Shown here one piece after another: positions 9,449 to 18,741 of a stretch of DNA of 64,000 bases. The DNA is from Pseudomonas tohonis (GTDB taxonomy: Bacteria > Pseudomonadota > Gammaproteobacteria > Pseudomonadales > Pseudomonadaceae). Under the pieces are notes generated by a model. It had not been told where the DNA came from. It did not search any database and was given only the letters and a program-made list of their open reading frames with translations. The number at the start of each line of letters is the position of its first letter. Position 1 is the stretch's first letter. The position numbers and the translations under genes were made by a program. The stretch lies in contig NZ_AP023189.1 in assembly GCF_012767755.2 (NCBI RefSeq), positions 1,178,001-1,242,000 of the forward strand, read 5' to 3'.

Positions 9449-11652
9449 GCGCATCGCCACTGGGCAAGGCCCTCGACCGGGTGGACGGTCGCGACAAAGT
9501 CACCGGCCGCGCCCGCTACGCGGCTGATTTCGCCGCGCCGGGCCTGTTGCATGGCTGGGTGGTCAACGCCGGCATCCCGCGCGGGCGCATCCTCGGCATC
9601 GACAGCCGTGAGGCGGAAGCGGCGCCGGGCGTGCAACTGGTGCTGACCCACGCCAACCGGCCGCCGATCGCCAGCTACGACGAGCCCTATGAGGACGCCG
9701 ACGCCGCCGACGGCTCGCCGTTCCGGCCGCTGTTCAACGACCGCATCCTTTATGACAGCCAGCCGGTGGCGCTGGTGGTGGCCGAAACCCTGGAGCAGGC
9801 GCGCCACGCCGCCAGGCTGGTGCGGGTCGAGTACCAGGCCGAGCCGTACCAGACGGACCTGCTGGCCGCCCTCGATGACGCCCACCTGGCCCCGGCGTCC
9901 CTGCCCGAGCCGCGCGGCGATTGCGCGGGAGCCCTGGCGGGTGCGGCGCTGCGCATCGAGGGGCAGTACAGCTCGCCCATCGAGCATCACAACCCCATGG
10001 AGCCCCATGCCGCCACCGTGGTCATGCAGCCCGACGGCGCGCTGCTGGTCTACGACAAGACCCAGGGCACGCAGAACAGCCAGCAGTACATCGAGCGGGT
10101 GTTCGGCCTGGAGCCGGGCCGGGTGCGGGTGATGGCGCCCTTCGTCGGCGGCGCCTTCGGTTCCGGCCTGCGCCCGCAGTACCAACTGGTGCTGGCGGTG
10201 ATGGCGGCACTCAAGCTGCGGCGCTCGGTGCGGGTGACCCTGACCCGGCAACAGATGTTCAGCTTCGGCTACCGCCCGCGCACCGTGCAGCGCCTGGCCC
10301 TGGGCGCCGCCGCCAACGGCGAGCTGCGCGCCCTGCGCCATGAGGCGGTGGCGCAGACCTCGCGCTTCGAGGACTTCACCGAGCACGTGGTGGAGTGGTC
10401 CGGGATGCTCTACCAGTGCGACAACGTCGAGCTGGGCTACCGCCTGGCGCCCCTGGACGTCTACACGCCGCTGGACATGCGCGCCCCGGGCGCGACCCTG
10501 GGGGTCTTTGCCCTGGAGTGCGCGATGGACGAGCTGGCCGCCGCCGTGGCCATCGACCCGTTGCAGCTGCGCCTCGTCAACTACGCCGAGCGCAACCAGA
10601 ACGAGGGCAAGCCCTTCTCCAGCAAGGCCCTGCGCGAGTGCTACGCCCAGGGTGCCGAGCGCTTCGGCTGGGCGGCGCGTGACCACCAGCCGCGCAGCAT
10701 GCGCGAGGGCCGCGAGCTGATCGGCTGGGGCCTGGCCACCGGCGTCTGGGAGGCGATGCAGAACCCGGCCAGCGCCCGTGCGCTGATCGACGGCGACGGC
10801 CACCTGCACGTGAGCAGCGCGACCACCGACATCGGCACCGGCACCTACACGGTGATGACCCAGATCGCCGCCGCGAGCCTGGCTCTGGACATGGCGCAGG
10901 TGACCTTCAGCCTGGGCGACTCGCACCTGCCCAAGGCCCCGCTGCAGGGCGGCTCCTTCACCGTTTCCTCGGTGGGCAGCGCGGTGCAGCAGGCCTGTAT
11001 CGCGCTGCAGGACGAATTGCTGAAGGCCGCCGTGGCAATGGAGGACTCGCCCTTCGCGGGGCTTGCGCGCGATCAGGTGGAGTTCGTCGACGGCCAGTTG
11101 CGGGTCATCGGCGCGCCGGAGCTGGCGCTGGGCTATGGCGAGATCGTCCGCGCCAGCGGCGGCGCGGCGCTGGAGGCGGAGGTGGAGGCCAAGCCCGACG
11201 AGAAGCGCGAGGCCTATTCCTCCGCCACCCACTCGGCGGTGTTCGTCGAGGTGCGGGTGGACGAGGAACTGGGCGTGGTGCGCGTCGCCCGGGTGGTCAG
11301 CGCCATCGCCGCCGGGCGCGTGGTCAACCCGAAGACCGCGCGCAGCCAGATCCTCGGCGGCGTGGTGTGGGGCATCGGCATGGCCCTGCAGGAGGAGACC
11401 CAGACCGACCACGGCCTGGGCCGGCACATGAACCACAACCTGGCCGAGTACCACATCCCGGTGCACGCGGACATCGGCGAGGTCGAGGTGATCTTCGTCG
11501 AGGAGGAGGACCGCGTGGTCAACGCCCTGGGCTCCAAGGGCGTCGGCGAGATCGGCATCGTCGGGGTCGCGGCGGCCGTGGCCAACGCCATCTGGCATGC
11601 CACCGGCAAGCGCATCCGCGACCTGCCGATCACCCCCGACAAGCTGCTCTGA
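9445..11652 (+). CDS. molybdenum hydroxylase molybdopterin subunit, PaoC-like
   Basis: The 735-residue catalytic subunit begins directly with KALDRVDGRDKVTGRARYAADF, without signal peptide. Cofactor-binding segments include GGAFGSGLRPQ, DMRAPG and GGSFTVSSVGSAVQQA. The base-catalyst glutamate lies in the C-terminal GVGEIGIVG motif. It matches E. coli PaoC, an aldehyde oxidoreductase of the molybdopterin cytosine dinucleotide type. The substrate is unknown. The maturation factor PaoD/XdhC is not adjacent, but an XdhC-like and a MocA-like gene lie 6-7.5 kb downstream and could serve both this enzyme and the exported one. Confidence 0.92.
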   Translation: MSASPLGKALDRVDGRDKVTGRARYAADFAAPGLLHGWVVNAGIPRGRILGIDSREAEAAPGVQLVLTHANRPPIASYDEPYEDADAADGSPFRPLFNDRILYDSQPVALVVAETLEQARHAARLVRVEYQAEPYQTDLLAALDDAHLAPASLPEPRGDCAGALAGAALRIEGQYSSPIEHHNPMEPHAATVVMQPDGALLVYDKTQGTQNSQQYIERVFGLEPGRVRVMAPFVGGAFGSGLRPQYQLVLAVMAALKLRRSVRVTLTRQQMFSFGYRPRTVQRLALGAAANGELRALRHEAVAQTSRFEDFTEHVVEWSGMLYQCDNVELGYRLAPLDVYTPLDMRAPGATLGVFALECAMDELAAAVAIDPLQLRLVNYAERNQNEGKPFSSKALRECYAQGAERFGWAARDHQPRSMREGRELIGWGLATGVWEAMQNPASARALIDGDGHLHVSSATTDIGTGTYTVMTQIAAASLALDMAQVTFSLGDSHLPKAPLQGGSFTVSSVGSAVQQACIALQDELLKAAVAMEDSPFAGLARDQVEFVDGQLRVIGAPELALGYGEIVRASGGAALEAEVEAKPDEKREAYSSATHSAVFVEVRVDEELGVVRVARVVSAIAAGRVVNPKTARSQILGGVVWGIGMALQEETQTDHGLGRHMNHNLAEYHIPVHADIGEVEVIFVEEEDRVVNALGSKGVGEIGIVGVAAAVANAIWHATGKRIRDLPITPDKLL

Positions 11653-12870
11653 TCAGTCGCCGCCGTGCAGGCGGTCGCGGTTGGCCAGGGTGGGGAAGAG
11701 CCTTATCCACAGGCCGGTGATGAGCAGCGTGCCGACGCCGCCCATCACCACCGCCGGCACGGTGCCGAACCAGGCGGCGGTGACCCCGGACTCGAACTCG
11801 CCCAGCTGGTTGGAGGCGCCGATGAACAGGCCGTTGACGGCGCTGACGCGGCCGCGCATCTCGTCCGGGGTGTGCAGCTGCACGAAGGCGCCGCGGATCA
11901 CCATGCTGATCATGTCCGCCGCGCCGAGCACCGCCAGCACCGCGAGGGAGAACCAGAACGAGGTGGACAGGCCGAAGGCGATGGTCGCCACGCCGAACAC
12001 GCCGACGGCGGTGAACATGATCCGCCCCACGTTGCGCTCGATGGGGAAGCGCGCCAGCCAGAACGACATCGCCAGGGCACCCACCGCCGGTGCCGAGCGC
12101 AGCAGGCCGAGGCCCCAGGGGCCGGTGAGCAGGATGTCCTTGGCGAACACCGGCAGCAGGGCGGTGGCGCCGCCCAGCAGCACGGCGAAGAGGTCCAGGG
12201 AGATGGCGCCGAGGATGTCCGGGCGGCTGCGGATGAAGCGGATGCCGGCCAGCAGCGACTCCATGGAGGCGGGCTCCTTGCGCAGCACCTGCTGGCGGCT
12301 GGCGAGGGTCAGCATCAGGCAGCAGGCGATGCCGTAGAGCACCGTCACCGGGCCGTAGACCCAGAGGCTGCCAAGCGCATAAAGCAGGCCGCCCAGGGCT
12401 GGCGCGACGATGGTCGCCGCCTGCATCGCCGACGCGGCGGCGGCCACGGCGCGGGGGAACAGCTGTGCCGGGACGATGTTCGGCAGCAGCGCCTGGGTCG
12501 CCGGCATCTCGAAGGCCCGCGCGGCGCCGAGGGCGAAGGCGAGGAGGAAGATCATCTCGCGGCTGACGCTGTCGGTGGCGCTGCCGAACACCAGTGCAGC
12601 GGCGATCAGGCCCTGGGCCGTCTGGCACAGCGCCGCGACCCGGCGCCGATCGTAGCGGTCGGCGACATGCCCGGTATGCAGCATGAACAGCACGCGCGGG
12701 AGGAATTCCGCCAGGCCCACCAGGCCCAGGTCGAGCACGCTGCCGGTGAGGGCGTAGAGGTGCCAGCCGATGGCCACGGTGAGCATCTGGAAGCCGCTGG
12801 CCGTGCAGACCCGGGCGAGCCAGAACGCGAGGAACGGGCGGTGGTGACGCAGGAGCTGGGCCTGGGGCAT
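11653..12870 (-). CDS. MFS exporter, EntS-like
   Basis: A 405-residue, 12-segment major facilitator. The loop after segment 2 reads HTGHVADRYDRRRV, the MFS signature in the form seen in the EntS/MFS_3 group, whose members export siderophores, drugs or other small molecules. The start at ATG 12870 gives MPQAQLLRHH and then segment 1; the longer frame adds 14 residues without support. It is convergent with the PaoABC-like operon and divergent from the next molybdenum operon, so it may export a product or substrate of one of them, but nothing in the sequence proves that. Confidence 0.85.
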   Translation of the reverse strand: MPQAQLLRHHRPFLAFWLARVCTASGFQMLTVAIGWHLYALTGSVLDLGLVGLAEFLPRVLFMLHTGHVADRYDRRRVAALCQTAQGLIAAALVFGSATDSVSREMIFLLAFALGAARAFEMPATQALLPNIVPAQLFPRAVAAAASAMQAATIVAPALGGLLYALGSLWVYGPVTVLYGIACCLMLTLASRQQVLRKEPASMESLLAGIRFIRSRPDILGAISLDLFAVLLGGATALLPVFAKDILLTGPWGLGLLRSAPAVGALAMSFWLARFPIERNVGRIMFTAVGVFGVATIAFGLSTSFWFSLAVLAVLGAADMISMVIRGAFVQLHTPDEMRGRVSAVNGLFIGASNQLGEFESGVTAAWFGTVPAVVMGGVGTLLITGLWIRLFPTLANRDRLHGGD

Positions 12871-13026
12871 GGGAAAAATGCTTAGGGAGCTATCGGAAGC
12901 GCAGCCTATCACCTTGCCCGAGGGCGGGTGAATGGGGCTTGCGGGATTTCATCGTCGACCCGACGAGCTCGTTTCCTGACTGATCGGGCAAATTTTTCTT
13001 TTTCTGCCAGACCGCCTTGGTTAGAA

Positions 13027-13044
13027 TTTGACTTCGAGGTCAAA
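13027..13044. promoter_or_regulatory. TTTGAC-N6-GTCAAA palindrome
   Basis: Perfect 6-bp arms TTTGAC and GTCAAA around TTCGAG, in the 281-base gap between the divergent MFS gene and the periplasmic molybdenum operon. Its symmetry and position suit a repressor or activator site, but no regulator gene is adjacent. A second short inverted repeat, CCACTC/GAGTGG, lies 30 bases downstream. Confidence 0.35.
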
Positions 13045-13151
13045 AAATCCTTTCGACTACGCTTGAATCGACCACTCCCGAGAGTGGCCGACAACCGTTT
13101 TTACGCTCAGAAAACAGGGGTCGGCATCCGCCAAGGCTCCGAGGAACGGGT

Positions 13152-15983
13152 ATGTCCAACCGTGAGTTATCCCGACGCGCCTTCCTGCAGGGCAGCGTCA
13201 TCGCAGGTATCGGCATCACGCTGGCACCGCTGGGCAGCAAGGCCTTTGCTGCATTGTTCGAAGACCGGGTCACCGCCTCGCCGCAGCCCTGGTACACGCC
13301 GGGCGGCCAGGCGCGAGCGCGCATCGACGGCGTCTCCAAGGCCTGCGGGGCCAAGGTCTTCGCCCGTGACATCCGCGCCAAGGACATGCCCGGCTGGCCC
13401 GAGCGCCAGGGCCACGCGCTGCTGATCAAGGCGACCCGCGCCGATCACCTCTACGCCGGCCTGGACCTGTCCATGCTCGGCGACGAGCTCAAGCCCGATC
13501 GCCTGGTCACCGCGGCGGACCTCGCCCGTGACGGCATCGGCTTCCCCGAAGGCCACAACCTCGACCCCTTCCTGCCGGAAGGCCAGGTGCCGATGTTCAT
13601 CGGCCACCCGGTGGCACTGCTGATCTGGACCGACTTCGATCGCTACCGCCGGGCGAAGAACATCCTCAAGTTCAACGAGAAGGTGGTGCGCTACGGCGCC
13701 AAGGCCGAGCTGTACCAGGCCGACCCTTACGGCAGCTTCCGCTTCGTGCGCGTCGGCGGCGAGACGCCCTTCGAGCCGGACGTGTTCTCCAGCCTCAAGG
13801 ACAGCATGCTGTTCCCCATCATCCGCCAGCGCAAACCGGTGTGGAGCCAGCAGGCCAAGATCAACGGCGACCTGACCCAGCAGGGCCTGTACTACGCCGA
13901 GCGCATGGAGCAGCAGCTCAAGGCGCCGCCAGAGGACTGGCTGGTGTTCGACGAGCGCTTCACCACCCAGTCCATCGAGCCGGCGGCCCTTGAGGCCGAC
14001 AACGGCAACGGCTGGTACGACGCCGAGAGCGGCACCCTGCACTTCGTGGTCGCCACCCAGTGCCCCTTCGAGGTGGCCGAGCAGACCGCGCATATGCTGG
14101 CGCCGTCGCGCTTCAAGGTGGCCAAGCTCAACCTGCACCCCGGCTACACCGTGGGCTACGGCTCCAAGGACAACAACATCTTCGTCTTCTACGCCGCGCT
14201 CGCCGCGATGTACGGCGAAGGTGTGCCGGTGCGCCTGGCCAACGACCGCTACGAGCAGTTCCAGAGCGGCATCAAGCGCCACCCCTTCGACATGCACTAC
14301 CAGCTGGCGGTGAACAAGCAGGACCACAGCTTCCAGATCTTCCGCGCGCACATGGACGTCGATGGCGGCGGCCGCGCCAACTACAGCTCCTCGGTGGCGG
14401 CGGTCGGCGCCACGGCGGCGCAGTCCATCTACTACCTGCCGCAGAGCGACCTGGCCGCCACCGCGTACCATTCGCGCGGCGTCGAGGCCGGCTCTATGCG
14501 CGGCTATGGCACCCTGCAGACCATGGCCGCCACCGAGATGATGGTGGACGAGGTGGCCGGCCGCCTGGGCCTGGACGCCATCGATCTGCGCAAGAAGAAC
14601 GTCTTCAAGACCGGCATGAAGAACACCCAGGGTGCGATTCCCGCCGGCGCGCTGCGCCTCGACGAGATCCTCGACAAGGCCGCCCAGCACGAGATCTGGC
14701 GCACCCGCGCGGAGCGCAAGAAGCGCTTCGACGCCGAGGACCCGGACAACCTCTACGGCGTCGGCTTCGCCATGTGCCAGAAGGACTTCGGCACCGGCTC
14801 CGAGGCGCCCCTGGCGAGCCTGGAGATCACCGCCGACGGCCGCGTGCTGCTGCGCCACGTGGCCATCGACATGGGCACCGGCATGGCCACCTCCCAGGCG
14901 CTGCTGGCCGCCGATCACCTGGGCCAGCCGGCCCACGAGATCAAGACCGGCGAGACCGACTGGCACGAGCTGGGCCTGGTCACCAGCGGCAACCCCTACA
15001 TCATCAGCCAGGCCGACCAGGACGCCGCGCTGAAGAACCCGCGCTGGGTGGGCAAGCTGGCCTCGCCGTCCTCGGCCACCAACTCCGCCTACTACTCCGG
15101 CCACGCAACCCGCGAGGCCGCGCGCATCCTCTTCAACCACGGCCTGTGGCCGGCGGCGCTGAGCATCTGGGGCCGCGGCGAGTACAACGGATCGCTCAAC
15201 CCCTACGTGGTGCGCCGCGAGGACGCCCACTGGAAGGACGGCGCCCTGAGCGCCGGCGGCATGCCGCCGATCCCCTTCGAGCTGCTGGCCAGGAAGGCCC
15301 ACGACCTGGGCCTGATCACGGGTGCCAGCGTGCACGGCTTCAACCGCTGGAAGTGGGCCTCGGCCGAGTTCGAGATCAACGGCGTGCGCGAGAGCCTGCC
15401 GCTGGACGCGGTGGCGGTGAAGTACGGCACCGGTGCCGACGCAGGCAAGCGCGCCCTGATGACCCGCAACGGCTACCACCTGCTGGACCGCGTGTCGGTC
15501 AGCTACCCGGAAACCCAGCTCAACAACGCCATGGTCACCTACTACAGCCCGGTGGCCACCCTGGTGGAGATCAAGGTCAACAAGGGCAGTGGCGAGGCCC
15601 GGGTGATCAACCACCATTCCTGGATGGAGTGCGGCCGGGTGATCGTTCCCGAGCTGGTGCTCGGCCAGCTGGAAGGCGGCATCGCCATGGGCATCGGCCA
15701 CGCGCTGATGGAGGAGATGCCGCTCTACGAAGGGGGCCCGGGCGAGGGCACCTGGAACTTCAACCGCTACCAGCTGCCCCGCGCGAAGGATGTCGCCGTG
15801 TGGTCGCAGACGGCGGAGATCCTGCCGCCGCTGTCGCCCAGCGACCCGGCCAAGGGCATCGCCGAAGTGGTGATGATCCCCGTGGTCGGCGCCATCGTGA
15901 ACGCCGTGGCCCATGCCACCGGCAAGCGCCTGCGCGACCTTCCCCTGACTCCGGCCCGCATCAAGGAGGCCCTCCATGGCTAA
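13152..15983 (+). CDS. Tat-exported molybdenum hydroxylase, molybdopterin subunit
   Basis: A 943-residue catalytic subunit related to isoquinoline 1-oxidoreductase beta subunits and periplasmic aldehyde dehydrogenases. The N-terminus SRRAFLQGSVIAGIGI is a twin-arginine signal with Arg8-Arg9, so the folded cofactor-loaded enzyme should cross into the periplasm. The C-terminus KGIAEVVMIPVVGAIVNAV holds the expected catalytic Glu in place of the usual GVGE form. The gene order catalytic subunit, 2Fe-2S subunit, cytochrome c is the reverse of PaoABC. The cytochrome implies electrons go to the respiratory chain rather than to NAD or oxygen. Likely ortholog of PA4621-PA4619 (from memory). Confidence 0.9.
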   Translation: MSNRELSRRAFLQGSVIAGIGITLAPLGSKAFAALFEDRVTASPQPWYTPGGQARARIDGVSKACGAKVFARDIRAKDMPGWPERQGHALLIKATRADHLYAGLDLSMLGDELKPDRLVTAADLARDGIGFPEGHNLDPFLPEGQVPMFIGHPVALLIWTDFDRYRRAKNILKFNEKVVRYGAKAELYQADPYGSFRFVRVGGETPFEPDVFSSLKDSMLFPIIRQRKPVWSQQAKINGDLTQQGLYYAERMEQQLKAPPEDWLVFDERFTTQSIEPAALEADNGNGWYDAESGTLHFVVATQCPFEVAEQTAHMLAPSRFKVAKLNLHPGYTVGYGSKDNNIFVFYAALAAMYGEGVPVRLANDRYEQFQSGIKRHPFDMHYQLAVNKQDHSFQIFRAHMDVDGGGRANYSSSVAAVGATAAQSIYYLPQSDLAATAYHSRGVEAGSMRGYGTLQTMAATEMMVDEVAGRLGLDAIDLRKKNVFKTGMKNTQGAIPAGALRLDEILDKAAQHEIWRTRAERKKRFDAEDPDNLYGVGFAMCQKDFGTGSEAPLASLEITADGRVLLRHVAIDMGTGMATSQALLAADHLGQPAHEIKTGETDWHELGLVTSGNPYIISQADQDAALKNPRWVGKLASPSSATNSAYYSGHATREAARILFNHGLWPAALSIWGRGEYNGSLNPYVVRREDAHWKDGALSAGGMPPIPFELLARKAHDLGLITGASVHGFNRWKWASAEFEINGVRESLPLDAVAVKYGTGADAGKRALMTRNGYHLLDRVSVSYPETQLNNAMVTYYSPVATLVEIKVNKGSGEARVINHHSWMECGRVIVPELVLGQLEGGIAMGIGHALMEEMPLYEGGPGEGTWNFNRYQLPRAKDVAVWSQTAEILPPLSPSDPAKGIAEVVMIPVVGAIVNAVAHATGKRLRDLPLTPARIKEALHG

Positions 15984-16515
15984 CCGCGCGCTCAGCATGA
16001 ACATCAACGGCCAGGCCGTCGGCCCCATCGAGGTGGCGGACGACCTGATGATGATCGACTTCCTCCACGAGTACCTGAACCTCACCGGCTCGCGCCTGGG
16101 CTGCGGCCAGGGCGTGTGCCACGCCTGCGTGGCCATCCTCGACAAGCCCGACGGCACCAGCGAGGAGATCCGCACCTGCATCACCGGTGCGCATTTCTTC
16201 GCCGGCAAGAACGTGCGCACCATCGAAGGCCACGCCAAGCGCGACGCCAAGGGCGAGGTGAGCGAGCTCAACCCGATCCAGCAGAAGTTCGTCGACCAGT
16301 TCGCCTTCCAGTGCAGCTACTGCACCCCGGGCTACGTCAACGCCGCCACCGTGCTGGTGGAGAAGCTGCAGCGCCAGCCGGTGAAGCGCAGCGAGCTGGA
16401 GACCGAGATCGACAACGCCCTCGGCAAGCACATCTGCCGCTGCACCGGTTACGTCCGCTACTACAGCGCCGCGCGCGATGTGGTCGAGGAACTGGGTCTG
16501 GTGAAGGAAGGTTGA
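15976..16515 (+). CDS. molybdenum hydroxylase 2Fe-2S subunit
   Basis: The 179-residue iron-sulphur subunit paired with the upstream catalytic subunit; the two genes overlap by eight bases. Cluster motifs are CGQGVCHACVAIL (first 2Fe-2S), then CSYCTPG and CRCTGYVRYY (second). It has no signal peptide, so it is probably carried through the Tat pathway bound to the catalytic subunit. A strong AAGGAGG site precedes the ATG. There is no FAD subunit in this operon, as in the IorAB type, so electrons pass from the clusters directly to the cytochrome c encoded next. Confidence 0.92.
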   Translation: MANRALSMNINGQAVGPIEVADDLMMIDFLHEYLNLTGSRLGCGQGVCHACVAILDKPDGTSEEIRTCITGAHFFAGKNVRTIEGHAKRDAKGEVSELNPIQQKFVDQFAFQCSYCTPGYVNAATVLVEKLQRQPVKRSELETEIDNALGKHICRCTGYVRYYSAARDVVEELGLVKEG

Positions 16516-16516
16516 G

Positions 16517-17740
16517 ATGAAACGACTGCTGATCGCCGCCGCTCTGCTCCTGCCCCTGGCCGCCACCGCCGCGCCCGAAGCACCGGCCGACAAGGCCCTG
16601 ATCGAGCGCGGCCGCTACATTTCCCGCGCCGCCGACTGCGTGGCCTGCCACAGCATCGAGGGCAGTGCCCCCTATGCCGGCGGCCTGCCGCTGGAGTCGC
16701 CCTTCGGCACCATCTACGGCACCAACATCAGCCCGGACAAGGAGCACGGCATCGGCAACTACACCGCCGATGACCTCTACCGTGCGCTGACCCAGGGCGA
16801 GAAGCCCGACGGCAGCAAGCTCTACCCGGCGATGCCCTACACCTCCTACCACCTCATCACCCGTGAGGACTCCGACGCCCTCTACGCCTACCTGATGAGC
16901 CGCGAGCCGATCCCCAAGGCGAGCCCGCAGACCAGCTTGACCTTCCCGTTCAACCTGCGCTTCGGCCTGGCCTTCTGGAACATGCTCTACAAGAACCGCG
17001 TGCAGATGCAGCCGGCGGAGGGCAAGAGCGAGGAATGGCAGCGCGGCCAGTACCTGGTGGAAGCCCTCGGCCACTGCGGCGAGTGCCACACCCCGCGCAA
17101 CGCGCTCGGCGCGCTGCAGCAGGACCAGCGCATGGAGGGCGGCGTACTGCTGGGCTACCTGGCGCCGAGCCTGAAGGCCGAGGCGCTGGCCGCGCGCGGC
17201 TGGACCACCGACGACCTGGCGACCTTCCTCAAGCACGGCATCAGCGCCCAGGGCACGGTGTTCAACGAGATGTACCCGGTGCTGCACCACAGCCTGCAAT
17301 ACCTGCCGGAGGTGGATCACCAGGCCATGGCGGTATTCCTCATGGGCGACCAGCCGCCGGCCCCGGCAACCATCGCCACCCGCCCGCTGGCCGAGCTGAC
17401 CGCCAGCGCCCAGGCCGGTCGCCAGGAGTACCTGAACCTCTGCGCCGGCTGCCACGGCGCGCAAGGGCAGGGCATCCCCCACGTGGCGGTGGCCATGGCC
17501 GGCAACACCACCTTGCGCCAGGAGGATTCGCGCAACCTCCTGCGGGTGATCGACGACGGCATCCGCGAACAGCAGTTCACCGGCTTTGAGCGGATGCAGC
17601 CGATGCCGGGCTTCCAGCACGATCTTGATGACGAGCGGATGCGTGATCTGCTCAACTACCTGCGCCAGACCTGGGGAGGATCGCCCGGGGACATCGGTAT
17701 GGAGAGCGTCTCCCAACTGCGAAGCGAAAAGGTTCACTGA
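16517..17740 (+). CDS. three-haem cytochrome c, dehydrogenase partner
   Basis: A 407-residue secreted cytochrome with a Sec signal (residues 1-19) and three haem-binding motifs: CVACH at 41-45, CGECH at 187-191 and CAGCH at 309-313. This is the layout of the membrane-associated cytochrome subunits of alcohol and aldehyde dehydrogenases, which hand electrons to ubiquinone or to a terminal oxidase. One base separates it from the upstream 2Fe-2S gene, and two bases from the XdhC-like gene downstream, so all belong to one operon. Confidence 0.92.
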   Translation: MKRLLIAAALLLPLAATAAPEAPADKALIERGRYISRAADCVACHSIEGSAPYAGGLPLESPFGTIYGTNISPDKEHGIGNYTADDLYRALTQGEKPDGSKLYPAMPYTSYHLITREDSDALYAYLMSREPIPKASPQTSLTFPFNLRFGLAFWNMLYKNRVQMQPAEGKSEEWQRGQYLVEALGHCGECHTPRNALGALQQDQRMEGGVLLGYLAPSLKAEALAARGWTTDDLATFLKHGISAQGTVFNEMYPVLHHSLQYLPEVDHQAMAVFLMGDQPPAPATIATRPLAELTASAQAGRQEYLNLCAGCHGAQGQGIPHVAVAMAGNTTLRQEDSRNLLRVIDDGIREQQFTGFERMQPMPGFQHDLDDERMRDLLNYLRQTWGGSPGDIGMESVSQLRSEKVH

Positions 17741-17742
17741 CC

Positions 17743-18714
17743 ATGCAACACCTCGACCTCATCGTCGTGCGCAAGGCCCTCGAATGGTCCCGGGCCGGCC
17801 AGCGTGTCTGGCTCTGTACCGTGCTTTCCACCTACGGCTCGGCGCCCCGTGCGCCGGGTTCGCTGCTGGCCGCCAACGAGGCGGGGCAGTGGGTGGGGTC
17901 GTTGTCCGGCGGCTGCGTCGAGGATGATTTCCTCGAACGCGTCGCCGCAGGCGCCTTCCCCGAGCCGCTGGCGCTGGTGCGCTACGGCGACGGCAGCGAT
18001 GAGCGTTCGAAGATCAGCCTGCCCTGCGGCGGGGTCCTGGATGTGCTGGTGGAGAACCTGCCGGCCGATTGCGAGGTGCAGGCGCACCTGCGCGAGCTGG
18101 AAAGCGCCCTGGCCGGGCAGCGCCGGCTGCTGCGGGAGATCCGCATCGATGACGGCAGCCGCTCCCTGCGGGAGGATCGCGAGCAGGGCGCCCGGGTGGA
18201 GCGCGACGAGCAGGTGATCCGCCTGCGCGTGGGCGCCGCCCAGCGTCTGTTGCTGGCCGGGTATTCCTCGGTGGCGCAGGTGTGCGCCGAGTTCGCCCAG
18301 CCGCTGGGCTTCGAGGTGGTGCTCTGCGACCCCCGCGAGGAGGTGCTCGATGGCGTCGAGCTGCCGGGCGTCGAGGTGCGCCGTGAACTGCCTTCCGAGG
18401 TGATCCGCAGCGGCGGCTGCCACGCCGACACCGCCGTGGTGGCGCTGACCCACGACCCGCGCATCGACGACCTGGCGATGATCGAGGCGGTGCGCACCGA
18501 GGCCTTCTACATCGGCGTGATGGGCTCGATGGCCACCAGCGCCAAGCGCCGGGAGCGCCTGCGCCGCGTGGGCGGCCTGAGCGAAGCGGACATGGCCCGC
18601 ATCATCGCCCCCATCGGCCTGAACCTGGGCAGCAAGACCCCGGCGGAGATCGCCCTGGCGGTGCTCGCCGACATCCTGCGGGTGCGCAATGCGATTCCGC
18701 GCGAGCGGGTCTAG
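17743..18714 (+). CDS. XdhC/CoxI-family molybdenum cofactor chaperone
   Basis: A 323-residue two-domain protein. The first domain carries STYGSAPRAPGSLLA and SLSGGCVEDDFLE, the XdhC/CoxI motifs that in relatives bind the molybdenum cofactor; the second is a Rossmann-like domain with CDPREE and GVMGSMATSAKRRERL. XdhC proteins protect the cofactor, promote its sulphuration and insert it into the hydroxylase. The gene closes the molybdenum operon and could also serve the PaoABC-like enzyme upstream, which lacks its own PaoD. Confidence 0.88.
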   Translation: MQHLDLIVVRKALEWSRAGQRVWLCTVLSTYGSAPRAPGSLLAANEAGQWVGSLSGGCVEDDFLERVAAGAFPEPLALVRYGDGSDERSKISLPCGGVLDVLVENLPADCEVQAHLRELESALAGQRRLLREIRIDDGSRSLREDREQGARVERDEQVIRLRVGAAQRLLLAGYSSVAQVCAEFAQPLGFEVVLCDPREEVLDGVELPGVEVRRELPSEVIRSGGCHADTAVVALTHDPRIDDLAMIEAVRTEAFYIGVMGSMATSAKRRERLRRVGGLSEADMARIIAPIGLNLGSKTPAEIALAVLADILRVRNAIPRERV

Positions 18715-18741
18715 ATTTCGTCTCCTGCAGGAGGCCCCCCG

